A stretch of 25,076 nucleotides of DNA, taken from NCBI GenBank assembly GCA_029785685.1, contig JAFLZE010000007.1, forward strand, positions 1 through 25,076, read 5' to 3'. A program made the translations under genes and the position numbers. Shown here piece after piece: positions 16,812 to 23,920 of this stretch. Under the pieces are notes generated by a model. The model was not told where the DNA came from and searched no databases. It worked only from the letters and a program-made list of their open reading frames with translations. Within the stretch, counting starts at the first letter, position 1. Each line of letters starts with the position of its first letter. The stretch comes from Nitrososphaerota archaeon. Its GTDB lineage: Archaea; Thermoproteota; Nitrososphaeria; Nitrososphaerales; UBA183.

Positions 16812-17465
16812 AACGGTTTCAACTTCGGGATAATAAGACGTTGGGGGTCGGCTGCCTCTGCCTTAGGCGACTAGCGACCCCCCATTGACTGGGATAGAAA
16901 GACAAGCTTGTAGACCGTCGGTGCGACCGACACCTGCCGGGCCTTGGGGTGTGATTAATCCCGCATTTGTGTGCTGGTCCTCCTTTGAACTGGACGCCCT
17001 TGACAGGACTCGGATACTTCGTTGAGAACCGATTGATACCGCCCAATCAAAAAGTTCTGCAAAATTGCCTGTCAGGCGTTGGAAGAGGAAGGGAAGCGTC
17101 GTGCCGTCGACAAGCTCAAGGAACCTGGCCTGATGACGGAGACGGTCGAACCGCGTTTCTGCTTCGACATGAGAGTCTGGCAAGAGATAGTTGATAGCGA
17201 AATAGTTGGGAGATTGAAGCTTGAGCCTTCGCGGCCATGACGGTGGCAACGGATTGTAAGATGGATGACGAAGGAAGCCTTTACAACAGTCATTCTGGCT
17301 ACTCGGCTTCGGCGCTGACGCCAAGCGGCTCTTCCTGAACTCTCCCTGTCGAAGCGGTCGTAAGCGTCTATGGCCTCCCTCCTAACTGTGTCTCCCTGGA
17401 TTTCGGGGAACTGTCAGGAGGGTGTCTCGGCGACCGCAGGCTAGAACGGAATGCCTCGGATGGTG
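16812..17465. other. 650-bp stretch without a supported gene
   Basis: Both strands carry open frames here, but none has a recognised family. One frame on the plus strand, from a TTG at 17079 to a TGA at 17240 (53 codons), has plausible composition: EEEGKRRAVDKLKEPG, later DMRVWQEIVDSEIVGRLK. It lacks a start signal and could be a relic. A minus-strand frame covering 16863-17324 looks like a shadow. No tRNA or repeat was seen. Confidence 0.4.
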
Positions 17466-18158
17466 TCACTTTGAAATTTCTTCGCTCAGCACCTGATAGG
17501 CTCTAGGCCCGAGCCGTTCCTGCAAGATTAGTATGACATCATCGTAGCTCAAGAACGCGTCAAGGACGCTCACTCCATTCCGGTAAAGCAATTCCGTGAT
17601 GAAGGATGCGATTCCAGGCAGCTTCTTGGCGGAGATGGACAGCTGAATCGTGATCTTGGCCAAATCCCTAACAACCGTAGTTTCATGGTTCCCTCTCAAT
17701 GCCTCCTCAAGGAGTTGCGCGTCTTCCTCCTCGGCGATTAGCTTGATGGAGTTGGACAACTGAAAGATGTACGGAATGGCGTTGAACCTTTCCTCCAGTT
17801 TCAGGAAGTCTTGCAAAATCTGGCGATGCTGAGCAGTCTTCGCCTCGACTCTCACTTCGACCATCCGTCCGGCGAGATCCAGCTTGGACCCCTTCAGGCT
17901 AGCAGACATTTCTTCAATCCTTCCTTCACCCAGCCCGTCCGAGAACCTCTTGATTGCGACCACAATGGTTGCCGCTTTGGCCTTCCTCCCCGTCAACTCC
18001 TCCACCTCTGGTGTAATCTTGGACGCGAGCCGGTGATAATTGACTATTTTGAGTTTCAAGGATTCGAGAACGATGTAATTCCTTGAGATGACCGTTGAGA
18101 CGGCTTCACTTACCGGAACACCACTTACTTTGGATGGCTGCGCTGGAACTCTACCCAC
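17466..18158 (-). CDS. ACT-domain protein, probable regulator
   Basis: This 230-aa protein ends in an ACT-type ligand-binding domain, from ITIQLSISAKKLPGIASFI to VLDAFLSYDDVILILQE and a final helix (about 167-230). The N-terminal third (PVSEAVSTVISRNYIVLESL, then KIVNYHRLASKIT) looks like a helical winged-helix-type region. Similar two-part proteins occur in Thermoproteota with no known role. A role as an amino-acid sensor or regulator is inferred. It is transcribed away from the AsnC-type gene at 18251 across a 92-bp AT-rich gap, so the two may be co-regulated. The start at 18158 is not independently supported, and codons a little downstream are possible. Confidence 0.6.
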   Translation of the reverse strand: MGRVPAQPSKVSGVPVSEAVSTVISRNYIVLESLKLKIVNYHRLASKITPEVEELTGRKAKAATIVVAIKRFSDGLGEGRIEEMSASLKGSKLDLAGRMVEVRVEAKTAQHRQILQDFLKLEERFNAIPYIFQLSNSIKLIAEEEDAQLLEEALRGNHETTVVRDLAKITIQLSISAKKLPGIASFITELLYRNGVSVLDAFLSYDDVILILQERLGPRAYQVLSEEISK

Positions 18159-18207
18159 AGAGTCTACGACTACGAGCGAGGTGTAATAAATGTACCATCA
18201 TAATTAG

Positions 18208-18221
18208 ATACATATATATAC
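18208..18221 (+). promoter_or_regulatory. TATA region of the AsnC-type gene
   Basis: The run ATACATATATATAC stands out in the divergent intergenic gap. Its centre is about 36 nt upstream of the ATG at 18251, giving a leader of about 8-10 nt. The rest of the gap is also AT-rich and may contain the minus-strand promoter. Confidence 0.65.
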
Positions 18222-18250
18222 TGTCACAAGTATACCAGACTTGAAATACC

Positions 18251-18760
18251 ATGATAACCACAAACATGAATCCGACAACCATCACAGCCTCTGTTCAGCC
18301 GAAGATGCTCGGTCAAGTGACTGAGCAGCTAAAGCACACTCAGGGAATAACCTACTTTTCACCACTCGCCGGCCGGTTCGATCTCGCGATCGAGCTAAAG
18401 GCCGCGGACCAGAAGCAGACCTACGACCTGGTCAACAAGATCCGATCCATCTCCGGGATCACAAGCACAAGAACCTACTCGCCATTCGAAGGCTTCACCA
18501 ACGGCAAGAACGTTCAGGCAACTGACGCTCTGGCGCTGGTCCTGTTGCAAGTCAACGAGAATGTGCAGAAGGTCCTCCAGTCCCTGGAACAGCACCCACA
18601 AATCCGCAATGCATCCGTCGTACCGGGCGAATTCGACATCGTAGCGACTGTATACGGAAAGAACCACGAGGAGATCCTTTCCTCAGTTTCGAAGATTGCC
18701 GAAGTGCAGGGCGTAGAGTCAAGCGAGACGCTGTTAGCCTACAAGCCCATCTGGGCCTAG
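18251..18760 (+). CDS. Tandem AsnC/Lrp ligand-binding (RAM) domain protein without HTH
   Basis: This 169-aa protein consists of two copies of the Lrp/AsnC effector domain (about 8-80 and 94-167). Each has the beta-alpha-beta pattern: the first runs from ASVQPKMLGQVTEQLKHTQG to LAGRFDLAIEL; the second has VNENVQKVLQSLEQHPQI and VVPGEFDIVATVYGK. There is no N-terminal helix-turn-helix, so it cannot bind DNA alone in the usual way. Stand-alone RAM proteins sense amino acids or modulate full-length Lrp partners by mixed assembly. It has its own strong promoter and a clear termination signal. Confidence 0.8.
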   Translation: MITTNMNPTTITASVQPKMLGQVTEQLKHTQGITYFSPLAGRFDLAIELKAADQKQTYDLVNKIRSISGITSTRTYSPFEGFTNGKNVQATDALALVLLQVNENVQKVLQSLEQHPQIRNASVVPGEFDIVATVYGKNHEEILSSVSKIAEVQGVESSETLLAYKPIWA

Positions 18761-18771
18761 GCTCCTTTTTT
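18745..18771 (+). terminator. Terminator after the AsnC-type gene
   Basis: A short dyad GCCC-ATCT-GGGC overlaps the end of the gene. A run of six T follows at 18766-18771. Oligo-T tracts are the main archaeal termination signal. Confidence 0.6.
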
Positions 18772-19067
18772 CTTCTATCCGAATTCACTCCAGTCTTTAC
18801 GCGCAGAGAAACTCTCACGCCTGATTATTCGTTCTTCAGCTTGGAGGGATCGGCTGCGGCTCCGGCAGTTTCGTATTTCAATTGCCGAGACGAGAACCTC
18901 TCGCTTCATCTCAAGGCCAGCCTGGTCTTCATGACGATTGGATTACCTGGGCGGTCCCAGGCTAGGTGGGCTTGGTACGAGGAACTTGTTGCTCAAGCCT
19001 ATGCTGGTGGGAAGAATGCCTGCGCTTCCTGATCACTGCCCATTTCTTCCTGCGCGCGAACATCATT
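18772..19067. other. Intergenic stretch with no supported gene
   Basis: This gap of about 300 bp lies between the terminator and the 3' end of the thermosome gene. Open frames such as 18841-19032 (plus) have no recognisable family, start signal or partner. The sequence has ordinary GC content and may be a decayed gene or the 3' untranslated region of the thermosome mRNA. Confidence 0.4.
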
Positions 19068-20720
19068 CTATTCCACGTCTCCCTTTCCGCCGGGGCCCCC
19101 TTGAGGCGAATGACCCTTCCTGCCGCCGGCGATGACGTCGTCTATCCGGAGTATCATGCAGGTGCATTCGGTGGCCGACTTGATGACCTGCTCCTTGACC
19201 GAGACTGGCTCTATGACGTCCTTGATGAACATGTCCCGGACGCCCTTCCCCATGACATCCACCCCGGCCCATGCCTTGCCTGTTCCGTGGCTCTCTCTGA
19301 GCTCGACCTGGGTGTCTATCTGGTCGAAGCCGGCGTTCGACGCCAGGGCGAGCGGGATGCTCTCCAGGGCTTCGGCAAACTTCTCCACGGCAAGCTGCTC
19401 CCTCCCCTGCACCGTGGCAGACCACTTCGACAGGCGGTAGGCGAGTTCCTCCTCGACTGCGCCGCCACCGGCCACTATCCCCGGGTTCTCCAGAACGTCC
19501 TTGACGACCATGACGGCGTCATGGATGGACCTTTCGGCCTCGTCGATGACTCTCTGGCTCCCGCCCCTGACCAGTATCGACACTGACTTCGGGTTCTTGC
19601 AGTCTACCACGAACACCCACCTGTCGTCCTCGAGCTTTCTTTCCTCGACCAGCCCCGCCTGACCCAGGTCTGCCCTGGCCAAGCCATCGACGCCGGTCAC
19701 CATCCTTGCCCCGGTGGCCTTCGCCAGCTTGGCCATGTCGGACTCCTTTACCCTCCTTACCGACAGGATTCCCGCCTTCGCCAGGTAGTGCTGGGCCACA
19801 TCGTCGATCCCCTTCTGGCAGATGAGGACGTTGGCTCCGGCCGACTGAATCTTGTCGACCATGCCCTTCAGCATCCGCGTCTCCTCGTCGAGGAACTGTT
19901 GAATCTGCTCGGGCCTGGCTATGTTGATCTTGGCGTCGAACTCGGTCTTCTTGATTTCGAGCGCCGAGTTGACCAGCGCTATCCTCGCCTTCTCGACGCG
20001 CTTCGGCATCCCGGAGTGTACGACTTCCTTGTCCAGGACTATCCCCTGCGTAAAACTGGCGTCCTTTAGAGAGCCTCCGACCTTCTTCTCCACCTTCAGG
20101 TCGTCGACATCCACCCTGTAGGTGCCGTCCGCTGTCTTCTCGGCCACCTGGAGGAGGGCGTCTACCACCATGGCTCCGAGCACTGCGCTGTCGTTCGAGA
20201 TCAGCTTCGAGGCCATGCTGGTCCGTGCAATCTTCCTCAGGGTGGCCGTGTCCTCTGGGTCCACGCCGACGGCAATCTCCTCCAGGATCCTCTGGGCCTT
20301 CTTCGCCGCGGAACTGTAGCCGTTGATGATGACCATGGGGTGGACTCCCTTCTCAATCAGCTCGCCAGCTCCCTCCAGAAGCGCGCCCGTCAGAACTACC
20401 GAAGAGGTGGTCCCGTCTCCCGCCTCCTTGTCCACCGTCTTGGCTACCTCGATTATCATCTTCCCGATCGGGTGCTCTACGTCCATCTCCTTCAGCATGG
20501 TCGCTCCGTCGTTGGTGATGGTGGCGTCTCCAAGCGAGTCTACCAGCATCTTGTCCATCCCTCTGGGACCCAGTGACGTCTTCACCAGGTCGGCGATGAG
20601 CTTGGCCGCCGAGATGTTGTTGTTCTGTGCCCGCCTTCCGCGGTTCTGCGTACTCCCTTCACGGAGGATCAGGACCTGCTGTCCTCCTGACGTGGTCACG
20701 AACGAAGCTTCTGACATCAT
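19068..20720 (-). CDS. thsA: Thermosome subunit (group II chaperonin)
   Basis: This 550-aa protein is a full-length group II chaperonin subunit, which forms double rings that refold proteins with ATP. LGPRGMDKML at 50-59, NDGATML at 70-76 and GDGTTSSVVL at 101-110 are the nucleotide-binding signatures. The equatorial and apical regions follow in normal order, and the C-terminal ATP-binding part (GGGAVEEELA) is present. The tail is glycine-rich with lysine and proline and lacks the usual GGM ending. The start is ATG 20720, with a Shine-Dalgarno AGGTGA 7 nt upstream. A 31-aa ORF lies 36 bp upstream in the same direction. Confidence 0.96.
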   Translation of the reverse strand: MMSEASFVTTSGGQQVLILREGSTQNRGRRAQNNNISAAKLIADLVKTSLGPRGMDKMLVDSLGDATITNDGATMLKEMDVEHPIGKMIIEVAKTVDKEAGDGTTSSVVLTGALLEGAGELIEKGVHPMVIINGYSSAAKKAQRILEEIAVGVDPEDTATLRKIARTSMASKLISNDSAVLGAMVVDALLQVAEKTADGTYRVDVDDLKVEKKVGGSLKDASFTQGIVLDKEVVHSGMPKRVEKARIALVNSALEIKKTEFDAKINIARPEQIQQFLDEETRMLKGMVDKIQSAGANVLICQKGIDDVAQHYLAKAGILSVRRVKESDMAKLAKATGARMVTGVDGLARADLGQAGLVEERKLEDDRWVFVVDCKNPKSVSILVRGGSQRVIDEAERSIHDAVMVVKDVLENPGIVAGGGAVEEELAYRLSKWSATVQGREQLAVEKFAEALESIPLALASNAGFDQIDTQVELRESHGTGKAWAGVDVMGKGVRDMFIKDVIEPVSVKEQVIKSATECTCMILRIDDVIAGGRKGHSPQGGPGGKGDVE

Positions 20721-20727
20721 TGTTCAC

Positions 20728-20733
20728 CTAGGA
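20728..20733 (-). promoter_or_regulatory. Shine-Dalgarno of the thermosome gene
   Basis: On the minus strand AGGTGA precedes AACA and the ATG. It is one of few clear ribosome sites in the window, which suggests that the thermosome mRNA has a real leader, perhaps shared with the 31-aa ORF. Confidence 0.6.
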
Positions 20734-20756
20734 CGTCCAAAGGACCTGCAAAGTCT

Positions 20757-20852
20757 CTAGTGGCTCAGCCTCGCCTTCATCCGTCGGAGGTAGTCCACGA
20801 TTCGATTGCTCGACTTCGTCTCTGGTCCTTTCGTTTGCTCGTTTGTTGCCAT
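20757..20852 (-). CDS. Possible 31-aa leader ORF upstream of the thermosome
   Basis: The frame encodes a basic, hydrophilic peptide of 31 residues. It begins MATNEQTKGPETKSSNR, and its end includes IVDYLRRMKARLSH, which could be an amphipathic helix. It is preceded by GTGA 7 nt before the ATG and by a TATA element at the expected distance. No homologue is recognised. It could be a small protein, a leader peptide regulating thermosome translation, or simply untranslated leader. Confidence 0.35.
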   Translation of the reverse strand: MATNEQTKGPETKSSNRIVDYLRRMKARLSH

Positions 20853-20895
20853 CTTAGTTCACGAGTAGAAATGGGCATGACAGCATATAGGCAGG

Positions 20896-20909
20896 ACGTA
20901 TTTTCTGCA
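20896..20909 (-). promoter_or_regulatory. Promoter element shared with 21573-21586
   Basis: On the minus strand this reads TGCAGAAAATACGT, identical over 14 bp to the element at 21573-21586. The AAAATACG core is TATA-like, centred about 48 nt before the ATG at 20852. It is the probable promoter of the thermosome transcript. Confidence 0.55.
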
Positions 20910-21003
20910 CGCGGATGCAATCGAAGCCGAATCTGCCCTGCGTTCCCGCAAAACGCTATTACAAGCTAATAACACACCGGGATTCGACAAACCCGAGCGC
21001 CAC

Positions 21004-21522
21004 TTGAGACCAAAGACCACGACCGCCTCCTTCAGGCTGGACTAGTCAGCCTTCAGCGTCCTTCAGGAAGACGCGAGGAAGCAGAACATCAGCGTCAACA
21101 CCCTGATCAACCAACTAGTGCTCGCCTACGCCAACTTTGACCGTCCGATGAAGCGGTTCCACATGGTGAAGGTCCCGGCGTCGAGCTTCAAGCACATCCT
21201 GGAGGCGGCGACCAACGAGGCAATAGCCGAAGCAGGAAACTCCACGGGCATTGACGTCCCCAAGACGTACATCAGAGCAAAGTGGGGCGAGCTCAGCGCA
21301 GAAAACGCCCTGGCCTACCTCAGGACGACCGCCGACCACACGAACCTCTTCGAATACAGCGAGGTGGTGCGCGCCGGGAAGGTCAACGTCACCCTCTCCC
21401 ACGATTTCGGACCCAAGGGGAGCCTCTTCCTGCAGCACTATGTGAAGGCGATATTCGAGCCCTTGGGGAAGATGCCGAGGTTCCTGCCTGACGAGAACGC
21501 CGTTTCTTTTGAAGTCCAATAA
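21004..21522 (+). pseudogene. Ribbon-helix-helix regulator interrupted by an in-frame amber codon
   Basis: Read from TTG 21004 the frame gives RPKTTTASFRLD, then TAG at 21043-21045, then SAFSVLQEDARKQNISVN and TLINQLVLAYANFD. Together this is a clean ribbon-helix-helix N-terminus with one stop codon where Glu or Lys would be expected. A C-terminal domain of about 115 residues follows and is intact (FDRPMKRFHMVKVPASSF to the end), as in Thermoproteota regulators of this type. Translation could restart at GTG 21118 and give a 134-aa protein lacking the DNA-binding part. A nonsense mutation, an assembly error or stop-codon readthrough are the options. A TATA-like AT-rich block lies at 20955-20973. 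Confidence 0.7.
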
Positions 21523-21572
21523 AGCTAGGGTGGCCCTGACGGCTATCGTGATATTCGCCTCTTGTGTTCGAT

Positions 21573-21586
21573 TGCAGAAAATACGT
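21573..21586 (+). promoter_or_regulatory. Promoter element shared with 20896-20909
   Basis: TGCAGAAAATACGT is identical to the thermosome-side element. The TATA-like core is centred about 48 nt before the ATG at 21629, the same spacing as on the other side. Transcription would start near 21606, giving a leader of about 20 nt. Confidence 0.55.
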
Positions 21587-21628
21587 TAGCCTCAATAGCG
21601 TCGCTTCGTCCAAACAGAACGAGCAGAG

Positions 21629-21880
21629 ATGAAGGGGAGTAGGGAAGTTGCTACAGCAGTGTTGAACATTCCTGGCATGAGTAGACCTGGGCGAGCCAAG
21701 CAGCTCAGGGATGACGTCGGAGGGCTCGACGGAGTTCTCCATATCGAGGTCAACTACATCTTTGATTCGGTGACGGTGAAGTACGACGCCAGCAAGCTGA
21801 CGTCCACCCAGGTCAGGAAGAGGCTGAAGTCGAGCAATCGTGGGAAAGAGTGGCTAGGGAGATTCCAGGGAGCAAGATGA
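21629..21880 (+). CDS. HMA-fold protein lacking the metal-binding cysteines
   Basis: This 83-aa protein follows the heavy-metal-associated domain plan: the first strand and loop are AVLNIPGMSRPGRAKQL, then LDGVLHIEVNYIFDSVTVKYD and a final helix with TSTQVRKRL. In true HMA domains the loop is GMxCxxC. Here it is GMSRPGR, so both cysteines are gone and copper or zinc binding by that site is impossible. The fold may now bind a protein or another ligand. The stop overlaps the ATG of a 46-aa zinc-ribbon-like gene (ATGA), so the two are co-translated. Confidence 0.6.
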   Translation: MKGSREVATAVLNIPGMSRPGRAKQLRDDVGGLDGVLHIEVNYIFDSVTVKYDASKLTSTQVRKRLKSSNRGKEWLGRFQGAR

Positions 21881-22017
21881 GCGTGTCGCAGTCGGGCTAT
21901 CGCTATTGCAGCAGGTGCGGTCGCGAGATCGTCTGGATGAGAAGCGGGAGAAGTTGGCTTCCATACGACCCTGTGGGCTCTCATCATAAATGCATGGGTC
22001 AGCATTATCGCGGCTGA
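21877..22017 (+). CDS. 46-aa zinc-ribbon-like protein
   Basis: An ATG overlaps the stop of the HMA-like gene and opens a 46-codon frame ending in TGA. The sequence contains YCSRCGREIVWMRSGRSW, then LPYDP, SHHKC and GQHYRG. The CxxC pair plus a later H/C pair is the pattern of a small zinc-binding knuckle. Similar short proteins with the CxxCG...W...PYD pattern are common in Thermoproteota. The function is unknown. The tight coupling suggests that it works with its upstream partner and may provide the metal site that the partner lacks. Confidence 0.6.
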   Translation: MSVSQSGYRYCSRCGREIVWMRSGRSWLPYDPVGSHHKCMGQHYRG

Positions 22018-22346
22018 ATCGTAACGCAATCTAATCGTAGGGGACACGGCAGGGGACTTGCTCCAAATTCCGAGTCAAACTGGTCATCCACTAGCTAGGT
22101 CGGTGGCCCGGGCCGTCGAACCGTTTGCCGGTTCTGGGAATCGACTTCTCCCCACATTCCGCCGACCATTGGGAACTGAACCTAGCTTAACAAGTGCCCC
22201 GGGTGGGATTAAAGCTGTAATCTGCCTATAGATCGGGAACGAACCCACACGGCACGGTACAGTTACGAGCTTACCCTCACCGCTGCAAACGTGCCATGCT
22301 TGAGCATGTCCGCTACCAGCAAGGCATCCCGTAGCTGCGGGAGCGA
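22018..22346. other. Non-coding stretch holding one copy of a paired element
   Basis: No supported gene is present. The segment 22192-22226 resembles 22728-22784: both contain AAGTGCC[C/G]CGGGT and then GGATTA, AGC, GTAAT and TGCC in order. The rest has no recognisable feature. Confidence 0.4.
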
Positions 22347-22535
22347 TCAGAACCAGCCTTTCTTGTCTTTAATCGCGGCCTTGACTTTCTGAGCGGTCTC
22401 AGCAGGGATTGGGTCCAGTCTGTGCGCTTCCTTCGCATGCTGGACGATCTTCGGCATCAACTCTTCCTCTGTCTTCGCTTTTGCCTTAAATCCACAATTC
22501 ATGCCGATGTCCTTGCAGGCAAATTCCTTGGTCAT
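22347..22535 (-). CDS. DUF1059 family small protein
   Basis: This 62-aa protein begins MTKEFACKDIGMNCGF and continues with a helix TEEELMPKIVQHAKEAH. This is the standard DUF1059 pattern, with two conserved cysteines and a histidine. It is a widespread small protein of unknown role. A TATA-like element (minus strand TAAATATC, 22562-22569) is centred about 31 nt upstream of the ATG, so the mRNA is probably nearly leaderless. Confidence 0.85.
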   Translation of the reverse strand: MTKEFACKDIGMNCGFKAKAKTEEELMPKIVQHAKEAHRLDPIPAETAQKVKAAIKDKKGWF

Positions 22536-22561
22536 GTAAATCGATTACTCACCGAGTCGAG

Positions 22562-22569
22562 TGATATTT
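22562..22569 (-). promoter_or_regulatory. TATA box of the DUF1059 gene
   Basis: The minus strand reads TAAATATC, centred about 31 nt from the ATG at 22535. Confidence 0.55.
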
Positions 22570-23020
22570 AGGCTTATTCGAGGGTTACGCCTGACCGGGG
22601 CCCAGTCCTGACCGTGGGGCCGACTCTCTCTTCTTTTCATGGTCCCACGCCCCTACCACCAAGAGTGTGGCTACCCGCGCATCTTGAAGAGTAGGCTGCT
22701 GGACAACTGATTCTGATTAGTCTTGAAAAGTGCCGCGGGTCGGACACTCCCCGACCGTAGGCCGGATTACAGCGGTAATTTGCCGGCAATTCATTCGGGA
22801 GTTTTTCTTGAGGGTACAACCGTGTTCTCTCAGAGTAACAGACAAGTTTCGGAGGCGAAGCCAACCAAGCACCAGCCTGGCGGAGGCGCAATGGACCCTA
22901 TGCAAGGTATGGCTCGTTCGGGGACTTGTTCAAGCTTCGAATCCCAACACCGAATGGCAATCCCACAGGTAAATTTCAGAGACCTCTCTGCGGGCCTCCC
23001 ACCATGCTTTCGGCAATCCT
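22570..23020. other. Non-coding stretch before vapBC
   Basis: No supported gene is present. It holds the second copy of the paired element (22728-22784) and a diverged copy of the dispersed repeat (22876-22898). It also contains a strong hairpin at 22762-22788, with outer arms GCCGG/CCGGC and inner arms ATTAC/GTAAT around AGCG. A structured RNA or an element scar are both possible. Confidence 0.4.
22876..22898 (+). repeat. Diverged copy C of the dispersed repeat
   Basis: The segment contains GGAGGCGCAATGGACCC and matches the 3' 23 bp of copies A and B with a few differences. It lies upstream of vapB in the same orientation as copy B downstream of vapC. Confidence 0.45.
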
Positions 23021-23045
23021 TAAGTATATCCAAGCACGTATATCC
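23021..23045 (+). promoter_or_regulatory. vapBC promoter with a direct-repeat operator candidate
   Basis: TAAGTATAT at 23021-23029 is a TATA box centred 27 nt before the vapB ATG. The octamer GTATATCC occurs twice, at 23024-23031 and 23038-23045, spaced 14 nt. The pair covers the core promoter, so binding by the VapB protein would block transcription, as expected for autoregulation. Confidence 0.6.
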
Positions 23046-23051
23046 TAACAC

Positions 23052-23297
23052 ATGGCGACCACGGTGAAGCTTCAGAAAATCGGGAACAGCATCAGGGCCA
23101 CAATTCCGAAAGAAGTCGCGGAGGAACTCTCCCTGAAGCCTGGCGAAGAGATGGTAGTCGACACCGCCGGGGACGTGCTCTACCTTAGGAAGCGCACGTC
23201 GAAGAGGCTTTCGAATTTGTACGGAGCTCTGGCGAAGAAGAGAGGCGAGGTCGCAAGTTGGCCAACCCCGGAAGAGATCAAGGCAATCTGGGGATAG
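23052..23297 (+). CDS. vapB: VapB antitoxin (AbrB/SpoVT swapped-hairpin)
   Basis: This 81-aa protein has an N-terminal AbrB-type DNA-binding domain: TVKLQKIGNSIRATIPKEV, then LKPGEEMVV, about residues 4-45. The C-terminal tail (LSNLYGALAKKRGEVASW) is the part expected to wrap around the toxin. The ATG at 23052 is fixed by the TATA box. The gene overlaps the vapC frame, which is usual for such pairs. It would neutralise VapC and repress its own promoter through the paired GTATATCC sites. Confidence 0.9.
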   Translation: MATTVKLQKIGNSIRATIPKEVAEELSLKPGEEMVVDTAGDVLYLRKRTSKRLSNLYGALAKKRGEVASWPTPEEIKAIWG

Positions 23298-23698
23298 ATT
23301 CCAACGTTCTGGTCGCGTACCTGGTCCCCGAACACCCCGACCATGAACGCACCAGGGCGCTGGCGCGGGAAAGCCACGCGGTCAACCCGACAGTTATTCA
23401 CGAGACCTATCACGCCTGCGTCTTCAAACTGAGAAGGAGCCCGGCGGACACGGTCAAGGCTCTGTTAGACTACATGGACCTCGCAACTTGCCTGCCGATT
23501 GGCCCTGCTATCGCCGAGCGCGGCCTGAAGCTTGCCCTCAAGCATTCGCTGGGAGGCAGAGACGCGCTCATCTTGGCTTCTTACCTGTCATCCAACGGAG
23601 TCAAGGGCTTCGTGACGATGGACAAGTCTCTGTTGTCCCTCAAAGAAGTCAGATTCGGGAAGAGGGTACTGAAGATATCGTCTCTCCCAGCATATTGA
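23258..23698 (+). CDS. vapC: VapC toxin (PIN-domain ribonuclease)
   Basis: This PIN-domain protein of about 140 residues is the RNase toxin of the pair. Its four acidic residues are in place: Asp14 in GIDSNVL, Glu49 in IHETYHA, Asp102 in GGRDALILA and Asp122 in FVTMDKSL (numbered from the ATG at 23258). The ATG at 23258 overlaps vapB by 40 nt. The PIN fold itself begins at about residue 11, so initiation at CTG 23288 is an alternative. The module looks intact. Confidence 0.88.
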   Translation: MANPGRDQGNLGIDSNVLVAYLVPEHPDHERTRALARESHAVNPTVIHETYHACVFKLRRSPADTVKALLDYMDLATCLPIGPAIAERGLKLALKHSLGGRDALILASYLSSNGVKGFVTMDKSLLSLKEVRFGKRVLKISSLPAY

Positions 23699-23771
23699 TC
23701 TCTCAAGGCAGTCGCAAGCCTCGGCGACCAGTGCAGCCTGTCCGGCACCCATCCCCCGCCCTAGGATGAGG

Positions 23772-23798
23772 TACTCCCGGCAGAGGCGCAATGAACCC
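23772..23798 (+). repeat. 27-bp dispersed repeat, copy B
   Basis: The segment starts TACTCCCGGCAGAGG and continues CGCAATGAACCC. One mismatch separates it from copy A at 4331-4357, 19.4 kb away in the same orientation. It lies 73 bp after the vapC stop. Confidence 0.75.
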
Positions 23799-23920
23799 CC
23801 TACGCGCCTGGGAGCTCGAGCGCGGCATTAACGGAAATCTCCGCCCTTTTCGACGGCCGCCCTTGCCTACGATTCGGCCGAAGCGTTAATCGAATGGTAT
23901 TCGGAAGGTGCACCGTCGCC

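Noticed and set aside
16863..17324. Minus-strand frame of 153 codons in the empty stretch
   Set aside because: There is no family, start signal or partner, and the composition is unlike the neighbouring proteins. It is not supported as a gene.
18966..19586. Plus-strand frame of 206 codons opposite the thermosome 3' end
   Set aside because: It is antisense to the chaperonin gene with no recognisable domain.
21043..21045. Amber codon read as pyrrolysine
   Set aside because: TAG ends other genes in the window normally and no pyrrolysine genes are present here. A mutation or sequencing error is simpler.
22195..22260. tRNA-like arm (CCCGGGTGGGATT) resembling a tRNA 3' end on the minus strand
   Set aside because: Only five acceptor pairs can be drawn. 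No T-loop consensus or anticodon arm follows, so it is not a tRNA gene.
22910..22965. TTCGAATCCC segment resembling a tRNA T arm
   Set aside because: The 5' half of the T stem does not pair and no cloverleaf can be completed.
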